DNA from: Chlamydoabsidia padenii | Taxonomy: Eukaryota; Mucoromycota; Mucoromycetes; Mucorales; Cunninghamellaceae | DNA length: 64,000 nt | Direction of reading: 5' to 3' | NCBI GenBank assembly: GCA_025330725.1 | Contig: JAIWND010000006.1 | Location: forward strand, 186,001 to 250,000 | Shown: positions 48,161 through 60,439 of the stretch, piece after piece | Layout of the letters: each line of letters opens with the position of its first letter | Numbering within the stretch: position 1 is the first letter of the stretch | Position numbers and translations under genes: made by a program | Notes under the pieces: generated by a model | What the model was told of the DNA's origin: nothing | What the model saw: only the letters and a program-made list of their open reading frames with translations | Database searches by the model: none

Positions 48161-48498
48161 GGATTGTCAAAGTGAGGTGAGGTATAAGTATAGTTGTAAA
48201 ATTTGCTTGGTCAAAGTTTGGTCTAGCCAGTCATGAGTAGTAAAAACAGGAAGAAAGAAGAAAAGAATGACTCTGTCAAAAAAAGAAGATAGAAACAAAA
48301 AACATTTAAAGCCCGACGGCGTTTCAAGATCAAGTCGTTATAAGTTTGTCTACATGCGTTCGAGATGGGAAGCCATATATTTATTTTATTGGATCAAATG
48401 ATGTGAAGGGGGGGGATCAAACTACAACTAAATCATACTATACTAAATGCATTTATCGGCTTTGGACCTATTATTTGAAAGACGATGATACAAAAGAG
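48161..48498. other. Intergenic region UBP2-like / CCT4
   Basis: Tandem minus-strand arrangement: promoter of the UBP2-like gene and 3' end of CCT4. It holds the element at 48317-48327. Confidence 0.5.
48317..48327 (+). promoter_or_regulatory. Bipartite element (CGGCGTTTCAA) upstream of the UBP2-like gene
   Basis: GACGGCGTTTCAAG about 160 bp upstream of the minus-strand ATG at 48160. Confidence 0.5.
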
Positions 48499-50761
48499 TT
48501 AGTCTACTGATTTGCCACAGTTCCTTTTTCCCAGTCTACTTACCAAATCATCAATCTTCAAGATCATTTTCACAGTTTCCGCTGACAGTTCGAGGGCACT
48601 GGTACTTACGAGCAAAGGTTGGATAACATTTTCTTCAAGGATATTGCTGATTGTTCCCTTCTTCACGTTGATACCAGCAGTCTTGTCACCTCGAGCATGT
48701 TTGTTTCGCAATTCCGTCACAATGGAGATAGGGTTTAGACCAGCATTTTCGGCCAAAGTAGTGGGGATGACTTCTAGAGCTTCAGCAAACGCCTGGAAGC
48801 AGTATTGTTCCATACCTTGAAGAGTCTTTGCATAATCCATCAGTTTTTGAGAGACTTCAATTTCAGGAGCACCACCACCAGCAATCAAGTATCTAAAAAG
48901 AAGAAGGTGAGTTACAACAATCGCCTTATTGGCGTTTCAATTACTTACTTTTTCTTGACCAGACAGCGAACTACACAGAGAGCATCATGGAGAGATCGAT
49001 GTGATTCTTCCAACACCAAGGAGTTGGCACCACGGCACAAGACAGACACAGTCTTCCCAGCATTCTTCATTCCAGTCACCTTGACCACACGAGCACCAGC
49101 AGAGTCTGATTCTTCAATCAAATCAGCATAACCCAACTTGTCTTCGGTAAATGATTCCACATCAGCAACAGGCTTGCAACCAAGAGACTAGAGAGATAAA
49201 AAAAAAAAAATCACAATCAGATAAATCAACCGAATCAATCCAGTTAGGGGGTTCTTTTTCCTGCTTACCTTTGCAATGAATTCAATTTCATCACGTTCCA
49301 CATCCTTGACAACCATAATTTTCAATTTGGCCAAAAAATGTAGAGACAATTCATTGACAGCATCACGAAGAATCGACTTTTGAATGAGTAATACATTACA
49401 TCCACTTTTTTTGATCTTTTTGCACATGTTCAAGAGGTATTGTCGTTCTTCCTTCAAGATTTTATCCATTTGTCGATAGTCATTGACGATAATTTGATTT
49501 TCCATCTATTGATATCGTAAAAAAAATAAAAAGATAAATGCTATCAGTGATCGATTACTGCCTTTTTCTGTTGATACTTACATCTGGTTTAGGTGCTGAC
49601 AATTGGAATTGGATCAAACCGATCTTGGCCTTTTCCACACGAGTAGGACCACCAGCACTCTTCACCACATTTTGATTTAATACCAAACCATCTACAAGTT
49701 CAGTGTCATCGATAGTACCACCGACCTTCTTTACAACACGTACATCGTTCAAATTGACATTATCGGTAACAGTAGGATCAACCACACGAAGTACAGCGTC
49801 CACAGCAATAGGAGCAAGTAAGGATGAATATTGAGATACGATCTATCATAAAGAAGAAGAATTACCATATGTTAGTAGCTATTTTCCCCCTTTTCTTATT
49901 CATCCCTTCCATTTCCATTATCCTATTTGATAGTGTTATTACCTTTGAGTTCAGGGACGTAGAAGCAGCTCGTAGTAGTGATTCACGATCTGCCAAGTCC
50001 ACAGGAGTAGCCATTTCAGTGAGGAATTCCACAGACTTTTGTGCAGCACGTTGGAATGATTCGGCAATAGTAGTAGGGTGGATACCTATAGTTCAATATA
50101 TAAGTGAATAAGTATCAATTGTTCCAATTTAGTCATTTGTGTACTTTCGTTTCCTACCTTTTCCAAGCATCTTTTCAGCAGCAGAGAGAAGAGAGCTACA
50201 TAAAACGACAACAGAAGTAGTACCATCACCAGCTTCGACGTCTTGTGCAGCCGCCAAATCGACTAGCTAAATGATGAATAGGATAAAGTACAAAGGATGA
50301 GTCAGAGACCTTTTGCTGTAATATGGGCATGACTTACCATCTTTGCTGCAGGATGTAATACAGCCATATGTTTCAAGATCGTCGCACCATCGTTTGTAAT
50401 GACAACTTCCCCAGTACCAGTTTGAATCTATAAAAAAAAAAAAAAGATCATAGTTGGTCAGGAACGTTGATGCCCAAATCGACAGCCTATCATAGCAGTT
50501 ATTTTCTCCTTTTTCTTTTCATTACCATTTTATCCATACCACGTGGACCTAAAGAAGTGCGAATAGCATCACCCACAGCTGAAAAAAAAAAAGAGACCAA
50601 GACGCGTATTAGTTGAGTGTATCTATTTTTTCATCTACTTTCTTTTTCATACCTTTAGCAGCAATGATGTTGCTCAATCGTACTTCGGTAGGTTTCTCCT
50701 TGTCTTGGAAGCTAGTTTTGGGTTTAGATGCAGCTTTTACTGGAGTCGCCACTTGAGCCAT
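48499..50761 (-). CDS. CCT4: T-complex protein 1 subunit delta (CCT4)
   Basis: Subunit of the cytosolic TRiC/CCT chaperonin, an ATP-driven folding ring for actin and tubulin. Exons 50761-50653, 50578-50526, 50427-50338, 50266-50158, 50085-49943, 49842-49582, 49505-49269, 49187-48949 and 48892-48499 give 544 aa. ATP-site motifs are [20 protein letters not shown] and [10 protein letters not shown]. Delta-specific wording includes [72 protein letters not shown] and [20 protein letters not shown]. The end reads [19 protein letters not shown], longer than the usual VNTR terminus. The gene is divergent from CCT5. Confidence 0.96.
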
Positions 50762-50825
50762 GACTGTATATATCGATTTGGGTAAAAAAAAAAAAAAAAA
50801 AAGAAAGGAGGACGTAAGGAGCTGT

Positions 50826-50860
<35 letters not shown>

Positions 50861-51010
50861 TCAGAGTTTATATCAAGACGTCACTGCAACTCCGACAGCC
50901 AAAAGAAAAAAAAAATCATACTCCAAAAATATTACTGTCGTCTTCCCTTCTTTCATTCTTCTCTTCCATTTGCCCCTCACTCATCCATCTTTACCTCAAT
51001 ACAAGACAAC
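50762..51010. promoter_or_regulatory. 249-bp shared CCT4/CCT5 bidirectional promoter
   Basis: Lies between the two divergent chaperonin start codons. It contains A tracts at about 50782-50800 and 50828-50858 and GACGTCA near 50878. The bipartite element common elsewhere in the window was not seen here. Confidence 0.6.
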
Positions 51011-53057
51011 ATGAACAACATTGACCCAAATTCGGCTGTTTATGCTACGGATGAATATGGTCGTCCTTTTATCATCCTTCGTGAAGGTCAACGAAAGGCT
51101 CGTGTCAGTGGTATCGATGCTATTCGTGTAAGTAAAACTGTTGATGACGCGTTGATCATTTAACACCCTCTAACACCGCTTTTATCATATTCTTAACAAA
51201 TAGTCTCATATACTTGCTGCAAAGACTGTGGCCAACATCATCAAAACGTCTCTTGGACCAAGAGGTAAGGATATCGGTTTGGTGGTATTTGACAGATGAC
51301 AGCTATTGATCATTGTGGTACTAACCAACTTTTTTATATTGTCACTTGAAAGGTTTGGACAAAATCTTGATCTCTCCTGATGGTGATATCACTGTAACCA
51401 ACGACGGGGCAACTATCTTGGATCAGATGGAAGTGGAACACCAGATCGCCAAATTACTTGTACAATTGTCAAAGTCTCAAGATGATGAAATCGGTGATGG
51501 TACTACTGGTGTTGTTGGTAAGAATATAGTCAACTGTTTCAGGGGTGGGGTGGGAGATAACTCTTTTTTAACTGTTTTTTTATTTTATTTTTTTATTACT
51601 TGATCAACAGTGCTTGCCGGCTCACTTTTGGAACAATGTGAACAATTGTTGGATCGTGGTATTCATCCTATTCGTATTGCTGATGGGTTTGAACGTGCCT
51701 GTGCTGTGGCGGTGGAACATTTGGACAAGATCTCTGATACCATTGAATTCGACAAACAAAATGTGGAAAACCTCAAGAAAACAGCAATGACTAGTCTTGG
51801 TAGTAAAATGTAAGTTGTATAAAAAGATGATGATGAATACTAACTATAACTTTTTTTTTTTTTTTTTTTTTTTTGACATTTAACATAGTGTGTCCAAATG
51901 TCATGAACAATTTGCTGATATTGCTGTGAATGCAGTATTATCTGTGGCTGATTTGGAACGCAAGGATGTTGATTTCGAATTAATCAAAGTGGATGGCAAA
52001 GTAGGTGGATCATTACAAGATACTCTATTAGTACAAGGTGTGGTTGTTGATAAAGATATGTCTCACCCTCAAATGCCTCGGGAAGTCAAGGACGCCAAAC
52101 TTGCTATTTTAACGTGTGCCTTTGAACCTCCTCGACCCAAAACCAAGCACAAGTTGGATATCACCTCGGTGGAAGAATACGAAAAGTTACAAGCCTACGA
52201 AAAAGAAAAATTCCAGGATATGATTCAACAAGTTAAGGATTCTGGTGCTAACCTGGTAATCTGTCAATGGGGTTTCGATGATGAAGCCAATCACTTGTTG
52301 TTACAAAATCAATTACCTGCCGTCCGATGGGTAGGTGGTCCTGAAATCGAATTGATCGCAATCGCTACAAATGGTCGTATTGTCCCTCGATTTGAAGATC
52401 TTACCCCTGAAAAACTTGGTAAGGCTGGTGTTGTCCGGGAATTGGCCTTTGGTACCACCAAGGATCGTATGTTGGTGATTGAAGACTGTGCTAATAGTCG
52501 TGCTGTCACTGTCTTTGTCCGTGGTGGAAACAAGATGATCATTGATGAAGCCAAACGATCTCTTCATGATGCTATCTGTGCTGTCCGTAACTTGGTCCGT
52601 GATAATCGTGTGGTGTATGGTGGTGGTGCGGCTGAAATCAGTTGCTCCCTTGCCGTCTCTAAAGTGGCCGACGAGGTAAGTGTGATTAACGGGATGGGTT
52701 ATGGAAGGTTTATCTTACTCACTTTTAATCTGTGTTTTGCTTTTATATTAGATCTCATCTATTGAACAATATGCTATGCGGGCCTTCGCCAATGCTTTGG
52801 ATGCTACTCCTTTGGCTTTGGCTGAAAACTCTGGTTTGTCTCCTATCGAAACGCTTGCATCTGTCAAGGCTGAACAAGCTACTACTGGTAACCCTCGTCT
52901 CGGTGTCGACTGCTTGTACAAGAACTCTAATGACATGAAGGAACAACACGTCTACGATCCTCTTATCTCCAAGCGACAACAATTCTTGTTAGCTACTCAA
53001 TTGGTCAAGATGATTCTTAAAATAGATGATGTGATCATGTCTGGTCCTGAACAGTAG
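51011..53057 (+). CDS. CCT5: T-complex protein 1 subunit epsilon (CCT5)
   Basis: Another subunit of the TRiC/CCT ring. Exons 51011-51127, 51204-51264, 51353-51517, 51611-51809, 51889-52675 and 52752-53057 give 544 aa. Visible are the epsilon-type start [112 protein letters not shown] and [13 protein letters not shown], ending [12 protein letters not shown]. All ATPase motifs are intact. Intron 2 uses the acceptor TTGAAAG. Codon use is biased like that of other abundant proteins. Confidence 0.97.
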
Positions 53058-53391
53058 AATAATTAGTCCTTTTGACCCTTTCTCTCTCTCTCCACACACA
53101 CACGCATTCACATATATACATTCTCAAAAACCTAGTATACAATCTATTTGTTATCCCTTATTTTTAATAAAATTTGAATAAAGACCAGGCTATTTTTTTT
53201 ATGAACCAAACGTCTGTTTAATGTTGTGTAGGCTTAAACGATGTTGCATGTAGTAAAAGCTTACAATGAATCAATCTTTAGGTAGTCTACTACTACTACT
53301 GCTGCTTTTGAACATTCTTATATTTGATCTTTTTATCCATTCTCTCGTTATATCAATCCTGCCTTGGATCATTATGTTGAGGTGCATAGAG

Positions 53392-53402
53392 CGGCGTTTC
53401 AA
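53392..53402 (+). promoter_or_regulatory. Bipartite element (CGGCGTTTCAA), no assigned gene
   Basis: AGCGGCGTTTCAAAG in gene-free DNA, 335 bp after the CCT5 stop. Confidence 0.45.
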
Positions 53403-53620
53403 AGTCCATGTGCCTGGTAAGATTTAAAAAAAATCACCACTCACTGAATTATTAATCCATCAGTAATACAGGGAATGTCTTTTTATTTATTTATTTATCT
53501 GCATTCACAACCAATATTGTTTATCCTAGACCCCAGTATCATTCAGGTCAAGCTTAAGATTGATGTGAATTGATAATCGATATCTTACTTTCAAAAACCA
53601 ACATCAAGATAAAAGTCATT

Positions 53621-53631
53621 TTCAAATCCCG
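53621..53631 (-). promoter_or_regulatory. Exact bipartite element, no assigned gene
   Basis: TTTTCAAATCCCGCC, the exact 11-mer with the extended GGCGGG end, in gene-free DNA. Confidence 0.5.
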
Positions 53632-54156
53632 CCAGCCTAAGTCGGGAAATTTGCATGAATTCACTGTACACAATACATCCAAGTTTAACAATGTTTGGAT
53701 GTTGCTTAAAAAAAGAAAGAAAAAACTCAAACTATAAATATCAAAAACTACAAAAAGTGGCCAGCGATTCAATTGAACTAATCTGTTAGGGTGTATATTG
53801 TTTTTTGCAGTCAAAAGAAAGAAAGATCAGTCGCAGTCAAGGGTGACAATAATGATAGCAGTAGGTTAAAATGTTGTAATTTCCTGTAATCAGCCTTATG
53901 TTATATATTCGATGAGTAAATTAATTTTTCTTTTCATTATACAAAGTCTCCAATGGTTTAACTATTCAAAAGGCACTTTCTTTTTCAGGGGGATCGGAAT
54001 TTGAACTTTGACCAAAGAAAGATGATCTGATGGTTCAACGAATGTTTTAACTACCACCACATAAAAACTTCTCAAGTTTTATGAACATGTATAAACTATC
54101 TATCGAAAAGAATTACTTGGATTAAATTTTTTTATGAGCAACATCTTTCACTGATT

Positions 54157-54169
54157 GGCGGGATTTAAA
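54157..54169 (+). promoter_or_regulatory. Bipartite element variant upstream of CTK1-like
   Basis: GGCGGGATTTAAA, 311 bp upstream of the kinase ATG. Confidence 0.45.
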
Positions 54170-54479
54170 ATTTAGCCTTTAAACGAATTTGGGGACACAG
54201 TCGTATCAAGGCGGTATGTTTTTTTTTCCTTTTTTCTTTTTTGTCTCTCTTTTATTCAATACACACTTTATCTAACGCTTGGTAATTAATCTCATAGTCA
54301 TTTGACGAATGAAGAACAGTAGGTGGGAAAGTATTGAATGGCATACTCATTAGCTTTGTTTTGTTATTGTAGTGACGACTCAAATAGCGAGGACTAGTAT
54401 ATATTCCCACCTTGACCTGATACCACTCCATTACTGCATCTTACAAGATAGATAGTTGGGCACTTTTACACCACATACA

Positions 54480-56948
54480 ATGACAGTTGCAAAGGAGCCG
54501 GAACGAATTGAAAAAGACAACGAACATCGATTTCAACTTACTTTAGAACGACAAAGTACTACCACCATTACGACAAAACGAAGACGTGACGATGAAGGCA
54601 GCAGCGACAACAGTGGCGAGAAGAGCGAAAAAGGTAGCGAAGACGACAACTACCATTCTCTTACTCATCGACGACGGTCAAGAAATCATAATGTACACGA
54701 CAAGGAGAAGCGCCACCGATCTTCTGGACCTGAAAAACGATCCCACCACCACCGTCATCATTCTCACCACAAGTACGATACCAGCACTAGACGATCTGAC
54801 AAGACCAACGGACACACTTCAAGTCGGGACAAAGATAGAAACAACAATAACAGTAGGAAGGATATTGATCGGCACCAAGTCTCAAAGTCATTACAAGAAT
54901 TCAAATCCAAAGCAGCAGCAGCAGCAGCCACTTTGGACAATCATAATGATATCAAGTCAGTGACAGTAACAGAATCATCCTCATCCTCACCATCATCGTC
55001 AAAAACATCATTATCACCAGTGGCAATAACAACAACCAGTGCAGTCAATGTAAATTCAACACATCCACCTTCTCCACCACCACCACCACTGCCTCTACCT
55101 CCTTCTTCACCACCACCACCGCCACCACCACCATCCTCTTCTTCTTTAGGAACAATAATAACAGCAAATGATACCACCATACCACCGTCATTATCATTAT
55201 CATCATCATCATATATTTTGCCCGACAGTCTAACAAATACAGCAGCACCTATTACTGATACATATCACCAATACTCGACATTAGACCAACAATACTCATC
55301 ACATGATCAGAATGTCTGGAATTATTATATTGACCCTTCCAATACAGCATGGGGGTATGATCCACATCAACATTATCAACAATATCAAGTAACCTCATCA
55401 GATGCTTCTTCTTACTATGACCAACAAGCAGTTATGGGTGATCCGTCGATGTATTATGGGCAACATTATTATACAGAAACTTTTAATCAACATGATCCTA
55501 CATCCTATTATGCATCATTTACACCGCCCCCGCCACCTCCACCACCACCACCACTTCCTATTACATATCATGATCCAACACAATCTTATTCGACTATTGA
55601 AGAAATGGGTTATCCTTATCCTACCTTTGAAGATCCTGCTATCTTGTTTGAAAAAATAGGTCAAGTTGGTGAAGGCACCTATGGGTAAGTGTGTTGTAAA
55701 AGATAAAAAAAAAAAAGTGGATATACTAATTGATTACTTTTATATAGTAAGGTTTATAAGGCTCGAAATTGCAAGACTGGTCAATTGTGGGCGTTAAAAA
55801 GGATACGAATGAAAACTGAAAAAGAAGGGGTAAGTAAAAAATAAAAGACAATGAACCAAGAGGAAATACTAACCATTCAATTCTCTTGTAGTTTCCAATT
55901 ACGGCCATGCGGGAAATCAAATTGCTACAAAAACTCAAACATGAACGGATCGTCTTATTACAAGAAATCTTGGTATCCAAAGGATCGGTCTATATGGTGC
56001 TGGAATACATGGATCACGACTTGTCTGGTATCTTGGGCCACCCAAACTTCCGATTTGAACCTGCTCATTCCAAATCACTCACGAAACAAATCCTCCAAGG
56101 GCTGGCCTACCTTCATCACATGGGTATCCTACATCGCGATATGAAAGGTAAATGAAATGAAATAAAACAATACAAGTTGTGTCTACTTACTCACCGAATC
56201 AAATGCATTATAGGCTCTAATCTGCTCGTAAACAACAAAGGGGAATTGAAGATCGCTGACTTTGGACTGGCAAGAATCTTTCACAAGAACCAACCTGGCG
56301 ACTATACCAACCGCGTTATCACTCTTTGGTATCGGCCTCCTGAATTATTACTTGGAGCAACATCTTATGATACAGCGGTGGATATATGGGGTGTGGGATG
56401 CATCATGCTGGAATTCTTTGTTGGGAAGCCGATCTTTAATGGAACCGACGAAATATCCCAATTGGACTCGATCTATAGAATCATGGGGACTCCGACTAAA
56501 GACACTTGGCCTGCTGTGGAAGAACTTCCTTGGTATGAATTGGTGCGGCCGAAGCAAAATCATGACAATGTGTTTCGAGACACTTTTAAAAGGCAAGTCG
56601 TGTTTATATAGGGCCCTGATTTTTTTTTAAACTCATTCTTGTATTTGTGAACCCAAAATAGCTTATTAACGCCGGGTGCTCTGATCTTGTCGGAGGCTTT
56701 ACTCTCTATGGATCCCAAGAATCGACCTACTGCAGCTGAAGCATTGGAATTCGACTACTTCAAGACAGAAGAACCAAAAGACCTCTTACCAGCAAAGTAA
56801 AATGAAAGAAATGAACATGTAGCAAGGGACTAGGATACTAATTTTTGACTTTATTTGTTGTTGTTCTTTTAAAAGTCTCCTAGATACGAACGACGATTGG
56901 CATGATTTTGAATCAAAACAGCGTAGGCGGAAAATGGCGCTCATCTAG
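54480..56948 (+). CDS. CTK1: CTK1/CDK12-type cyclin-dependent kinase
   Basis: Kinase of the RNA polymerase II C-terminal domain during elongation. Exons 54480-55684, 55748-55829, 55892-56147, 56214-56592, 56662-56796 and 56876-56948 give 709 aa. A disordered N-terminus of about 385 residues is rich in Arg/Ser/His, poly-Ala, poly-Ser, proline runs and Tyr/Gln/His, like CDK12/13 and Ctk1. The kinase starts FEKIGQVGEGTYGKVY. The cyclin helix is PITAMREIKLLQKL, followed by HRDMKGSN (about 509), DFGLAR and a T-loop TNRVITLWYRPPELLLGA. Intron 4 is GC-AG with the ideal donor AAAAG|GCAAGT (56593), joining FK to SLLTPGAL. The C-terminal exon ends SKQRRRKMALI. Confidence 0.9.
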
Positions 56949-56975
56949 AAAATGATTTGACTCGACAAGGCAATA

Positions 56976-56986
56976 TTCAAATCCCG
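56976..56986 (-). promoter_or_regulatory. Exact bipartite element upstream of aconitase
   Basis: ATTCAAATCCCGCC, about 170 bp before the aconitase ATG and only 28 bp after the kinase stop, so this short interval must hold both the kinase 3' UTR and the aconitase promoter. Confidence 0.6.
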
Positions 56987-57154
56987 CCATCACATCTCCG
57001 CATTGACCCTATTTGGTAATCTTTTTTTGATCGTCCATCTATCTCTCTCTTTTTTTTTTTTTTTACTTCACCCTCTCTTTCTCTCTCCACACTTTCCCCC
57101 TCTCCCTCCTCTTCCCTACATTACTTCACCCTCACATAAAAGAAATAAATAGTC

Positions 57155-60060
57155 ATGGTCTCTGCACTCTTGTATAGTAATACTAGAAAGGTAAGTTGGT
57201 CTGTCAAACCACTTCTTAATTACCTACCACTAACTTGATTGTTGATTCTTCTTTATAGGCTGGGCTCACTTTGAAGCAACAATTGTCCTATCATGGTGTG
57301 CGATCCTTTGCTCGTGTGGCTAATCCTGTTGTTGAAAAGGACTGTCAATCTATCACGCCTCCTTATGCCAAACTTAACGAAACTCTCAACAAGGTTCGCC
57401 GTATTCTGAATAACCGTCCTTTGACATTGGCTGAAAAGGTGGTTTACTCTCACTTGACAAATCCTGAAGAAACCGTTCCTGTCCGTGGTGAAACCTACCT
57501 CAAGTTATCTCCAGGTAATATCATAAATAGTGTAATTGGTATATCTTTACTCAACTTTTTGTTTTGTTTACATTAGATCGTGTGGCTATGCAAGGTAAAT
57601 ACAAGATGGAAAAAAAAAGTATACGTCTCTATCACAGACTGAACTTTTTTTTTTAAATATATCTTGTGTGTATATAGATGCTTCTGCTCAAATGGCTTTA
57701 CTGCAATTTATGTTATCTGGTATGGCCACCACTGCTGTACCCTCCTCCATCCACTGTGATCATTTAATTGAAGCTTTTGCTGGTGCAGACAAGGACGTGG
57801 AAACTTCGATCAAGAACAACAAGGAAATCTTTGACTTTTTGGAATCAGCAGCAAAGAAGTATGGGATCGCTTTTTGGAGACCTGGAAGTGGTATCATTCA
57901 TCAAATCGTTTTGGAAAACTATGCTGCTCCCGGTGGTCTGATGCTTGGCACTGACAGTCATACTCCTAATGCAGGTAAGTGAAACAAAAAGAACGAATAG
58001 AGTAGAACAAACCCCCCCCCATTGGTCTAATAACCATCCTCTCACTCTCTTTTTTCCCTTCCTTCTCTTTATTATAGGTGGTTTGGGTATGGTCGCTATT
58101 GGTGTTGGTGGTGCTGATGCTGTTGATGCGATGGCGGCTATTCCATGGGAACTCAAGGCTCCTAATGTCATTGGTGTTAGACTTACTGGTCAATTACAAC
58201 CATGGACAAGTCCCAAAGATGTCATTTTGAAGTTGGCTGGTGATCTCACTGTTCGTGTAAGTTTTTTGAAAAAAAAAAAAAAAAGAGGGGGAGAGGGGAT
58301 GAACATACATTTTTACTGATGATCTTTTGATTATAGGGCGGTACCGGTCATATCATTGAATACTTTGGTGAAGGTGTTGAAAGTTTATCTTGTACTGGTA
58401 TGGCTACAATGTGTAACATGGGTGCTGAAGTGGGTGCCACTACATCTCTCTTCCCATATACTCACCGTATGCGCTCCTACCTCAAGGCCACGGGACGAAG
58501 CCAAGTCGCTCAAGCTGCTGATGCCAATGCTCACTTTTTATGTGCCGATGAAGAATCCTCTTACGACAAGGTGATCGACATTAATCTCTCTGAAGTCGAA
58601 CCCCACATCAACGGACCTTTTACACCCGATCTCAGCACTCCTCTCAGCAAATTCAAGGACTTTATCCAACAAAACAACTGGAAGGATGAATTATCGGCTG
58701 GTTTAATCGGTAGCTGCACCAACTCCTCTTACCAAGATATGTCCCGATCTGCTTCTATTGCCCGACAGGCCGCTGATGCTGGTATCTCAGTCAAATCAAA
58801 CTTTTTGGTGACTCCTGGATCGGAACAAATCCGTGCAACAATCGAACGAGATGGTCAACAAGCGGTGTTTGAACAAGCCGGTGCTCAAGTTTTGGCTAAT
58901 GCATGTGGTCCCTGTATTGGTCAATGGAACCGTACCGAAGAACAAGGTGAAGAAAACGCTATTTTGACCTCCTTCAACAGAAACTTCAAAAGCAGAAATG
59001 ATGGCAATCCCAAGACAATGAACTTTTTGGCGGCACCTGAAGTAAGTAATAATCCTTAGCCAAAGGCAATAAGGCCAAAAAAGTTTATTAATGTATGATT
59101 TATTTATTTGTTTTAGATCGTAACAGCTATGGCTTTTGCTGGCAAGTTATCCTTCAACCCTATGACTGACTCATTGACTGACAAGGATGGCCAACCTTTC
59201 CGCTTCCAACCTCCTCAAGGTGATGATCTTCCCGGTCAAGGTTTTGAAGCTGGTCGTGAAACTTATGAACCACCTTCGCCCACTCCTACTCCTGACAGCA
59301 GCGTAAACATTGTGGTGAACCCTAGCTCCAACCGCCTTCAAGTACTCGACGCATTTGACCCCTGGAATGGTGAAGAATTTAAGGATATCCGGGTGCTCGT
59401 GAAGGTGCAAGGCAAATGTACGACGGATCACATCTCGGCTGCTGGTCCTTGGCTCAAGTACAAGGGTCACTTGCAAAACATCGCTGAAAACACCTTGATT
59501 GGTGCTCAAAATGCCGACAATGGAAAGGTGAATGTGGTGCGGGACATTACTAACGATGCGGATGGCACCATTCCTGAAGTCGCCAAAAGCTACAAGAAGC
59601 AAAACATTCCTTGGACCGTGATTGCTGATGTAAGTATAAAATGAATGAATGAAATTAGGAATAGTATCGATTGACTCTTTTTGTTTTATTTTAATAGCAT
59701 AACTATGGTGAAGGATCTGCTCGGGAACACGCTGCTCTTCAAGTCCGTTACTTGGGTTGCCCTCTTATTATCTCAAGATCATTTGCACGTATTCACGAAA
59801 CCAATCTCAAGAAACAAGGTGTGCTTCCTTTGACCTTTGCTGATGAAAAGGATTGGGAATTGATCTCGGGTGGTGATGTGATCGAAACCTCTGGTGTCAA
59901 GGCTATTGCACCAGGAAAACCTGTCCAATTATTAGTGACCAAGGCGGATGGATCCAAGCTAACAATTGACGCCAAACATACCATGAGCGCTGATCAAATC
60001 GAATGGTTCCAAAAGGGTAGCGCTCTCAACTTGATCAAGGAAAAGGTGGTCTCGGCTTAA
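57155..60060 (+). CDS. ACO1: Aconitate hydratase, mitochondrial
   Basis: [4Fe-4S] enzyme that interconverts citrate and isocitrate in the TCA cycle. Exons 57155-57190, 57259-57514, 57577-57594, 57678-57974, 58078-58256, 58337-59041, 59117-59629 and 59698-60060 give 788 aa. The first about 30 residues are basic and hydroxylated without acidic residues ([20 protein letters not shown]), as in a mitochondrial presequence. Cluster ligands are the Cys in [13 protein letters not shown] (about 388) and the pair in ACGPCIGQW (about 451 and 454). Active-site stretches [20 protein letters not shown] and [20 protein letters not shown] are intact. Exon 3 is an 18-nt microexon encoding DRVAMQ, needed for the family-wide LSPDRVAMQDASAQMA. 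Confidence 0.97.
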
Positions 60061-60439
60061 ATCATGGTCTTGCTTATAATAGTTTAATACAGGTTTTGTA
60101 GATTATGTAGTTACTTAATTCATTTATCAATTAGATTAGATTCTCTATCCTTTTTTATATTTACCCTCTTTTACCCATTGAATAAATAAAACCCACTTTA
60201 TATGTATATTTGTATATCAACTCTTTTGTCTTTTGTATGTATATTCAATAAAAGTGTCAGGTTGAAGTGTTAATGCGGTGTGGCATATGTATGATGGGCA
60301 ATTGTGTTTGTGGGATGCGAAAATGCATGAAAAAAGCCACAGGGGAAAAGCGGGATTCGAATTTTTACAATGTGAAGTATGAAACAAGAAAAAAAAAAAA
60401 AATGGATTCCACCCGCTCTTTCTTCTTTTCTCCACCAAT
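60061..60439. other. Intergenic region aconitase / SET gene
   Basis: Poly(A) signals AATAAA at about 60180 and 60247. A copy of the element in altered form (GCGGGATTCGAATTTTT) lies at 60350-60366, then an A tract at 60391-60403 just before the leader. Confidence 0.5.
60350..60366 (+). promoter_or_regulatory. Bipartite element variant upstream of the second SET gene
   Basis: GCGGGATTCGAATTTTT, about 75-90 bp before the ATG; TTTGAA is replaced by TTCGAA. Confidence 0.45.

Larger units (their letters stand above)
53058..54479. other. 1.4-kb gene-free region with four bipartite elements
   Basis: No coding gene is supported. It carries element copies at 53392-53402, 53621-53631, 53994-54005 and 54157-54169. 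A (CTA)n run lies at about 53288-53303. Only the last copy lies at a plausible distance (about 310 bp) from the next start codon. Confidence 0.5.

Noticed and set aside
48504..48544. A possible 37-40 nt last intron in CCT4 (GTAAGT...ATCAG) that would end the protein at KIDDL or add a different tail
   Set aside because: Shorter than the other introns in the window (about 50 nt or more); the unspliced reading IDDLVSR resembles the normal chaperonin end.
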